From positions 1,798,001-1,862,000 of the forward strand of contig CAWHVG010000003.1 of NCBI GenBank assembly GCA_963832725.1: a stretch of 64,000 bases of DNA, written 5' to 3'. The notes under the pieces are model-generated. The model saw nothing but the letters and a program-made list of their open reading frames with translations. It was not told the DNA's origin and searched no databases. The position numbers and the translations under genes are program-made. The stretch is from JAEZBP01 sp963832725. Lineage in GTDB: Bacteria; Myxococcota_A; Polyangia; Polyangiales; Sandaracinaceae. Position 1 is the stretch's first letter. Every line of letters starts with the position of its first letter. Positions 59,079 through 64,000 of the stretch are shown here, in pieces.

Positions 59079-60239
59079 TCAGCTCGAGGCGAGGAGCTTG
59101 GTGAGGTCCTTGGTGAGGTTCTTCTGGTGCGCTTCGAGGGTGCCGCCGCCGATCTCGAGCAGCTTCGCGTCGCGCCAGAGGCGCTCGACCGGGTACTCGC
59201 GGCAGTAGCCCGCGCCGCCCATCACCTGCATCGCCCAGTCGGCCACCTGCTTGCCGACCGGCGCCGCGAAGAGCTTGGCCGCGTCCGAGCCGATGCGCGC
59301 GCGGTTCCCCGGCCAGACGTCGCGGGCGACGTTGTAGGTGAGGCACTTGGCGGCCTCGGTCATCGCGTAGCCGTCGGCGATGTAGCGCTGGATCTGGCCG
59401 TAGCGGTTGAGCGGCTCGCCGAAGGTCTTCCGCTCGTTCGCGTAGTGGACCATGATCTCGACCGAGCGATCGGCGATGCCGCAGCTCATCGCGGCCAGCG
59501 TGAGCCGCTCGATCTCGAGGTTGCGCATCATGTGCGTGACGCCGCCGCCGATCTCGCCGAGGAGGTTCTCCTTCGGCACGCGGCAGTTGTCGAAGATGAG
59601 CTCCGCCATGGTGGAGCCGCGCATGCCGAGCTTGTCGATGTGCTGCGAGGTCGAGAAGCCGGGGCAGTCGCGGTCGACCACGAACGCGGTGACCTTCCCG
59701 TCGACCTTGGCGTAGACGAGGAAGCAGTGCCCCTCGCAGCCGTTGGTGATGTAGGTCTTGGTGCCGTTCAGCACCCAGTGGTCGCCTTCGAGGCGCGCCG
59801 TGGTGCTCATCCCGAGCACGTCGGTGCCGGCGCCCGGCTCGGTCATGCCCATGCCGGCGACCCACTCGCCGCGGATGGTCTTGTCGAGGTAGCGCGCCCG
59901 CTGCTCGCCGTTCGAGCAGTGGTAGAAGTTGTTCACGAAGAGCATCGAGTGCGCGAGGTACGCCAGGCAGAACCCCGGGTCGTACTTGCTCAGCTCGTGG
60001 TGGACGATCACCGCGGCCAGGGTGTCCATGCCCGCGCCACCGTCCGCCTCCGGCACCGTGATGCCGAGCAGGCCGAGGTCGCCGAGCTTGCGGAAGAGCT
60101 CGACGTTCAGCACGCCGCGCTCGTCGTAGGTCGCGGCCTGCGGCTCCACTTCCTTGCGCGCGAAGTCCGCCACCGTCTGCCGCAGCATCCGGTGCTCGTC
60201 GGTGGGGTTGAAGAGGGCGTCCGAGGTCGTGTCCTGCAT
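59079..60239 (-). CDS. Acyl-CoA dehydrogenase
   Basis: 386 residues from ATG 60239. FARKEVEPQAATYDERGVLN, GLLGITVPEADGGAGMDTLA, the FAD/substrate loop AGMGMTEPGAGTDVLGMSTT, RVPKENLLGEIGGG and the C-terminal LLEIGGGTLEAHQKNLTKDL cover the whole family length. It carries out FAD-dependent alpha,beta-dehydrogenation of an acyl-CoA, with isovaleryl-CoA or short-chain substrates most likely by resemblance. It stands alone, with no ETF or hydratase nearby. Confidence 0.93.
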   Translation of the reverse strand: MQDTTSDALFNPTDEHRMLRQTVADFARKEVEPQAATYDERGVLNVELFRKLGDLGLLGITVPEADGGAGMDTLAAVIVHHELSKYDPGFCLAYLAHSMLFVNNFYHCSNGEQRARYLDKTIRGEWVAGMGMTEPGAGTDVLGMSTTARLEGDHWVLNGTKTYITNGCEGHCFLVYAKVDGKVTAFVVDRDCPGFSTSQHIDKLGMRGSTMAELIFDNCRVPKENLLGEIGGGVTHMMRNLEIERLTLAAMSCGIADRSVEIMVHYANERKTFGEPLNRYGQIQRYIADGYAMTEAAKCLTYNVARDVWPGNRARIGSDAAKLFAAPVGKQVADWAMQVMGGAGYCREYPVERLWRDAKLLEIGGGTLEAHQKNLTKDLTKLLASS

Positions 60240-60327
60240 GCGACAAACCTGCCCTCGTTTCGCGGTCCGCGGACAGTGGCGCTGTGCGTTAGCTCGCACG
60301 CGGTCGACCGCGCTATGCTCGCGCGCC

Positions 60328-61176
60328 ATGCGCTCGCTCGCGCCGCTCGTGATGACCCTGCTCGTGGCGGCCCCCGCGGCCGCGCAGGAGCCGCCGACCT
60401 ACGACGTGGTGGTGCTCTCGGTGGGTGGCGACGCCCCGGCGGCCGTCGCGCGCGAGGCGAGGGAGGCGGTGGCGGCGGCCCTCGCCGGCGACGCGCTGCG
60501 CGTGTACCCGGAGGGCGAGCTGGCGTTGCGGATGCCCCCTTCCCGGCTCTCCGGTTGCGACTCGGTGGCATGCGCGTGGGCGCTCGGGCGGGAGCTGCGC
60601 GTGTCGATGGTGGCCGCCGTGGCGACGTGGCAGGGCGAGGACGGGCCGGCGTCGGTGACCGTCAGCCTGATCGTCGGCGCCGACCGGTCCTATGCGGCGA
60701 GCGAGGACGTCGGCGAAGGCGGCATCGTGCGGGCCGCGACCGCCGCCAGCCGCGGCGCGCAGAACGCCCGCGGGCGCGCGCTCCTGGTGGAGGGATCCGC
60801 CGCGCCGCGCCAAGAGCCGGTCTCCACGGCGGAGCGGACCGAAGCCGCGCCCATCGAGACGCCCCAGCCGCGCGAGCGCGGGCTCGAGGAGTACGTGCTG
60901 CCCGCGCTGCTCGGCGTGACGGCTCTCGCGCTCACCGGCGCGGGCGTGTACGCGCTCCTGCCTCAGCACTGCGATCTGCAGGGCCCCTCCGGCGTCTGCC
61001 TGCGCGGCGACGACCCCAACGTGGGCGTGGGTGTCGTCCTGACCGCGACGGGCGGGCTCGCGATCGCGGGGGCGATCCTGTGGATGATCCTGGGCGGGAT
61101 GCCGCCGCCGATGCGGCGCATCGACGTGGTGCTCGGCCCGAACGGAGGGAGCGTCGGATGGCGCGGCACGTTCTGA
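60328..61176 (+). CDS. Envelope protein with signal peptide and two C-terminal transmembrane segments
   Basis: 282 residues. MRSLAPLVMTLLVAAPAAAQ is a Sec signal. The periplasmic part (AVAAALAGDALRVYPEGELA, CDSVACAWALGRELRVSMVA, with a Cys pair) resembles the N-terminal domain of myxobacterial energy or stress proteins. Two hydrophobic segments follow (YVLPALLGVTALALTGAGVY and VGVVLTATGGLAIAGAILWM). Function unknown. It overlaps the next gene by 19 bp. Confidence 0.75.
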   Translation: MRSLAPLVMTLLVAAPAAAQEPPTYDVVVLSVGGDAPAAVAREAREAVAAALAGDALRVYPEGELALRMPPSRLSGCDSVACAWALGRELRVSMVAAVATWQGEDGPASVTVSLIVGADRSYAASEDVGEGGIVRAATAASRGAQNARGRALLVEGSAAPRQEPVSTAERTEAAPIETPQPRERGLEEYVLPALLGVTALALTGAGVYALLPQHCDLQGPSGVCLRGDDPNVGVGVVLTATGGLAIAGAILWMILGGMPPPMRRIDVVLGPNGGSVGWRGTF

Positions 61177-61580
61177 GAGCCGGGATGCTCGCGCTGCTCG
61201 TCGTGCCGACGCTCGGCGGCTGTCTCCGGCAGCGCTTCGATCTGTGCAAGCCGCCCAACCCGCACCCGGACTGCGCATTGATCGACGCCGGACCGAACGA
61301 CGGGGCCGTGGCCGACGGGGCCGTGGCCGACGCCGCCCCAGTTGACGGTGCGACCGCGAACGACGCAGCGACCGCGAACGACGCAGCGACCGCGAACGAC
61401 GCAGCGACCGTCGACGGGTCCGTGACCGACGCGGGCCAGCCCAGCCAGGACGCCGGCATCGACGCCGGCACCATCGACGCCGGCACCATCGACGCCGGCA
61501 CCATCGACGCGGGCACAGATGGTGGGCTCGACGGCGGCGCGATCGGATCCGACGCGGGTGACGACGCGGGAGCGGGCTGA
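61158..61580 (+). CDS. Lipoprotein with repeat-rich Asp/Ala/Gly/Thr tail
   Basis: 140 residues from ATG 61158 (GGAGGGAG upstream), overlapping the preceding gene. MARHVLRAGMLALLVVPTLG and lipobox GGC. The rest is low-complexity: DGAVADGAVADA, three tandem NDAATA units and four tandem IDAGT units. No folded domain is evident; it is probably a surface linker or anchor peptide. Confidence 0.75.
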   Translation: MARHVLRAGMLALLVVPTLGGCLRQRFDLCKPPNPHPDCALIDAGPNDGAVADGAVADAAPVDGATANDAATANDAATANDAATVDGSVTDAGQPSQDAGIDAGTIDAGTIDAGTIDAGTDGGLDGGAIGSDAGDDAGAG

Positions 61581-61597
61581 GCCCACCCGGCGTCGCG

Positions 61598-61615
61598 CCG
61601 TCACCACGGTGTCAC
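61598..61615 (+). promoter_or_regulatory. Pho-box-like direct repeat upstream of pstB
   Basis: CCGTCAC, four bases (CACG), then GTGTCAC gives two 7-bp half-sites at an 11-bp period, the layout of PhoB boxes (CTGTCAT-type). It lies 50 bp before the pstB start. Match is moderate, but context (pstB-phoU) supports it. Confidence 0.5.
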
Positions 61616-61665
61616 GCCCGGCGGTGTGAAAGGGCGCCGGCCCGCGCTACATCTGGACCCTTCCC

Positions 61666-62457
61666 GTGACCGACGCCGACGCCGATTCCGACGCCCCCGC
61701 GCTCGCCGCCAAGATGGAGACGCGCGGCCTGACGCTCCACTACGGCAAGACGATGGCCATCGACGGGATCACCGTCCGCCTCCCCGAGAAGCGGGTGACG
61801 GCGCTGATCGGCCCCTCCGGCTGCGGCAAGAGCACCTTTCTGCGCTCGCTGAACCGCATGAACGACGTCATCGACGGCGTGCGCATCACCGGCACGGTGC
61901 TCCTCGACGAGCAGGACATCTACGCCAAGCACGTCGACGCGGTGGAGGTCCGCCGCCGGGTCGGGATGGTCTTCCAGAAGTCCAACCCCTTCCCGAAGAG
62001 CATCTTCGACAACGTCGCGTTCGGCCTCGAGATCGCCGGCGAGAAGAACAGGAGCGTCGTCCGCGAGCGGGTGGAGGAGTCGCTCAAGGCCGCGGCGCTC
62101 TGGGACGAGGTGAAGGACCGCCTCGACACCTCGGCCCTCGGCCTCTCCGGCGGCCAGCAGCAGCGCCTCTGCATCGCGCGAGCGCTGGCGGTGAAGCCGG
62201 AGGTCGTCCTCATGGACGAGCCGGCCTCGGCGCTCGATCCGATCGCCACCGCGCGCATCGAGGAGCTCATCCGCGAGCTGAGCCGCGACTACACCATCGT
62301 CATCGTCACCCACTCCATGCAGCAGGCCGCCCGCGTCAGCGACTACACGGCGTTCTTCTACATGGGCAAGCTCGTGGAGTACGGGGAGACCGATCAGATC
62401 TTCACTCGGCCGCGCGAGCGCCGGACCGAGGACTACATCACGGGCCGCTTCGGATGA
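61666..62457 (+). CDS. pstB: Phosphate ABC transporter ATP-binding protein PstB
   Basis: 263 residues from GTG 61666. Walker A GPSGCGKST, Q-loop VGMVFQKSNPFPKSIFDNVA, signature LSGGQQQR, Walker B VVLMDEPASALDP and the H-loop THSMQQAARVSDYTAFFYMG, with the PstB hallmark LNRMND. It energises phosphate import with PstSCA, none of which is in this window, so either those genes lie elsewhere or this copy works with phoU alone. Confidence 0.97.
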   Translation: MTDADADSDAPALAAKMETRGLTLHYGKTMAIDGITVRLPEKRVTALIGPSGCGKSTFLRSLNRMNDVIDGVRITGTVLLDEQDIYAKHVDAVEVRRRVGMVFQKSNPFPKSIFDNVAFGLEIAGEKNRSVVRERVEESLKAAALWDEVKDRLDTSALGLSGGQQQRLCIARALAVKPEVVLMDEPASALDPIATARIEELIRELSRDYTIVIVTHSMQQAARVSDYTAFFYMGKLVEYGETDQIFTRPRERRTEDYITGRFG

Positions 62458-63132
62458 CCGCACACACCAGCCGCGCGTACGAAGAAGAGCTGGCCGAGCT
62501 CCAGCGCCGCCTCGTGTCCATGGGCGAGCGCTGCGAGTCGCTGATCGAGATGGCCAGCCGAGCGATGGGCGAGCGCGACGGCACCCTCGCGGCGCGGGTC
62601 GAAGAAGCGGATCTCCAGATCGACCGCGACGAGATGGAGATCGACGAGCTGGCGGTGCGCATCCTGGCGCGGCGGCAGCCGGCGGCGCGGGACCTGCGCT
62701 TCTTGGTCTTCGCGCTGAAGGTGGTCACGGATCTCGAGCGCATCGGTGACGAGGCGGCGAACATGGCCGAGCGCGCGGCGCAGCTCACCGAGCAGAACCA
62801 TCCCGTCTCGGAGCTGCAGCCGAAGCTGCAAGAGATGGCCGCGATCACGAAGGAGCTGGTCCACCTCGCGCTCGAGGCGTTCGTGACCGGCGACGAGGAG
62901 CTCGCGCGGAGCGTGCGGCAGCGGGACGACGAGGTGGACGCGCTCTATGGAGGAGATCCTGCGCGGCTCGCTCGCCTACGTGCGCGAGCACCCGGACCGC
63001 GTGCCCGCGGCGATGTGCCTGGCGTCGACCTCGAAGTACCTCGAGCGCATCGCCGACCACGCGACCAACATCGCCGAGATGGTCGTCTTCGTGACCTCCG
63101 GCGAAGACGTCCGCCACCCCTTCAAGCGCTGA
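62454..63132 (+). CDS. phoU: Phosphate signalling protein PhoU (apparent frameshift near 62947)
   Basis: About 225 residues. ATGA overlap with pstB. YEEELAELQRRLVSMGERCE, then the two PhoU repeats; ILARRQPAARDLRFLVFALK and DLERIGDEAANMAERAAQLT are the first metal-binding helix set. A surplus base at 62946-62950 shifts the frame after DEVDALY; it continues EEILRGSLAYVREHPDRVPA and STSKYLERIADHATNIAEMV. PhoU links PstB to the PhoR-PhoB system. Confidence 0.93.
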
Positions 63133-63300
63133 GCGCCTGCGCGACGCGTCCTCCGGGCGGCCGTCGAAGCGTTCGCATGGGCGCCCGCTCTCGGAGGGCG
63201 AAGCGCACGCCTCGCGGTCTCGGGGCTTGCGCTCGGGCCGCCGGGCGACCAGAGCGGAGGCCGGCGGACGGTCCGCCCACGTTTTTGCGAGGAGCGACAC

Positions 63301-63801
63301 ATGACCATTCAGATTGGCGAGCGCATTCCGGACGCGACCCTCTCCGAGTCGACCGAGTTCGGCGAGTTCTGCCCGGTGGCGCCGGCCAAGGTGTCGGTCG
63401 CGGAGGCGACGAAGGGCAAGAAGATCGTGGTGTTCGGCGTGCCGGGCGCGTTCACGCCGACCTGCTCGGCCCAGCACGTCCCGGGCTACCTCCAGCACGC
63501 CGCCGCGCTGAAGGACAAGGGCGTCCACGAGATCTGGTGCATCGCGGTCAACGACGGCTTCGTGATGGCCGCCTGGGGTCGCGACGAGAAGGCCATCGGG
63601 ACGATCCGCTTCCTCGGCGACGGCAGCGCGGACCTCGCCGGGAAGCTCGGCCTGGCCGTCGACCTCGGCGCGTTCGGCATGGGCACCCGCATGCAGCGCT
63701 TCTCGATGCTCCTCGACGACGGCGTCGTGAAGCAGCTCAACATCGAGGCGCCCGGCAAGTTCGAGGTCTCCAACGCCGAGACCATGCTCGGCCAGCTCTG
63801 A
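63301..63801 (+). CDS. Peroxiredoxin, Prx5/AhpC-TSA type
   Basis: 166 residues. MTIQIGERIPDATL, then FGVPGAFTPTCSAQHVPGYL with the peroxidatic Cys in PGAFTPTCS, and WCIAVNDGFVMAAWGRDEKA. It closely resembles single-chain Prx5 enzymes that reduce peroxides with glutathione or thioredoxin. No typical resolving Cys near the C-terminus. Cytosolic; GAGGAG precedes the ATG. Confidence 0.95.
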   Translation: MTIQIGERIPDATLSESTEFGEFCPVAPAKVSVAEATKGKKIVVFGVPGAFTPTCSAQHVPGYLQHAAALKDKGVHEIWCIAVNDGFVMAAWGRDEKAIGTIRFLGDGSADLAGKLGLAVDLGAFGMGTRMQRFSMLLDDGVVKQLNIEAPGKFEVSNAETMLGQL

Positions 63802-63933
63802 TCCCGAGGAGACGGCGAAGCCCCTCGAACGCGAGCGAGGGGCGCGTCGGACCGCCGCGATTCCAGCAACGGCGAAGTCTTCCCATGCTACGGTGACCGC
63901 CGAGTTGCCGACTTGGCACGAGAGGAGATGCAC

Positions 63934-64000
63934 TTGACTAGAATTCGAAGGATCGCTCCGCTGTGTACGCTAGCGGGGATCATGGCGCTGGGCGTCGCGG
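63934..64000 (+). CDS. Start of a secreted protein (3' truncated by the window)
   Basis: A TTG at 63934 lies six bases after GAGGAG and opens TRIRRIAPLCTLAGIMALGV, the beginning of a signal peptide. An ATG six bases earlier abuts the Shine-Dalgarno sequence and is less likely. Nothing more can be said within the window. Confidence 0.45.
   Translation, partial: MTRIRRIAPLCTLAGIMALGVA

Overview
The window is very GC-rich bacterial chromosome. It looks like a myxobacterium, most plausibly of the Sandaracinaceae/Polyangiales type. The signs are Ser/Thr protein kinases with transmembrane tails, many lipoproteins with Asp-Ala-Gly or Gly-Asp linkers after the lipobox, GTG/TTG starts, an imuA-imuB-dnaE2 mutasome, and above all a sterol-type triterpenoid operon. 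The affiliation is inferred from gene content only.

Layout. 1-3.5 kb: end of a radical SAM gene, a radical-SAM-like gene, a Ser/Thr kinase and a lipoprotein. 3.6-8.3 kb: a two-part gene ending in a DUF483-like Cys domain, convergent with a His-Xaa-Ser (Hxs) peptide-maturation locus (hxsD, a 72-codon gene, radical SAM maturase hxsB, and hxsA with 15 consecutive His-Gly-Ser triplets). 8.3-12.5 kb: a Baeyer-Villiger-type flavin monooxygenase and two envelope proteins. 12.7-26.7 kb: the sterol island. The minus strand carries class II HMG-CoA reductase, an SDR, a Rieske oxygenase, a geranylgeranyl-reductase-type flavoprotein, a squalene-epoxidase/oxidosqualene-cyclase fusion, a second flavoprotein/alpha-alpha-toroid/squalene-synthase fusion, and an ERG2/sigma-receptor-like C-8 isomerase; a polyprenyl diphosphate synthase is divergent. 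26.8-43.8 kb: lipoproteins, a radical SAM-methyltransferase fusion, a kinase, a thioesterase, SSB, free-methionine-sulfoxide reductase, a hybrid histidine kinase and two PEBP proteins. 43.9-50 kb: imuA-imuB-dnaE2. 50-60.3 kb: a Cys-rich repeat protein, an AraC regulator, SlyD, an ornithine-cyclodeaminase-family enzyme, an extracellular hydrolase, an Omp/TPR chimera, a 43-bp minisatellite and an acyl-CoA dehydrogenase. 60.3-64 kb: two envelope genes, pstB-phoU behind a Pho-box-like site, a peroxiredoxin and the start of one more secreted protein.

How the genes work together. The island encodes mevalonate supply (HMG-CoA reductase), prenyl chain formation, squalene formation, epoxidation and oxidosqualene cyclisation (the DCTAE motif is present), followed by likely C-4 demethylation, double-bond reduction and C8-to-C7 isomerisation. 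No CYP51-type C-14 demethylase is in the window. The Hxs genes form a separate radical SAM/peptide system.

Data caveat. About twenty genes are interrupted by apparent single-base insertions, and every one identified here is an insertion. Ten lie where an expected GATC reads GATTC or GAATC. The genes are otherwise intact, so they are annotated as genes with apparent frameshifts that are probably sequence artefacts, not as pseudogenes.
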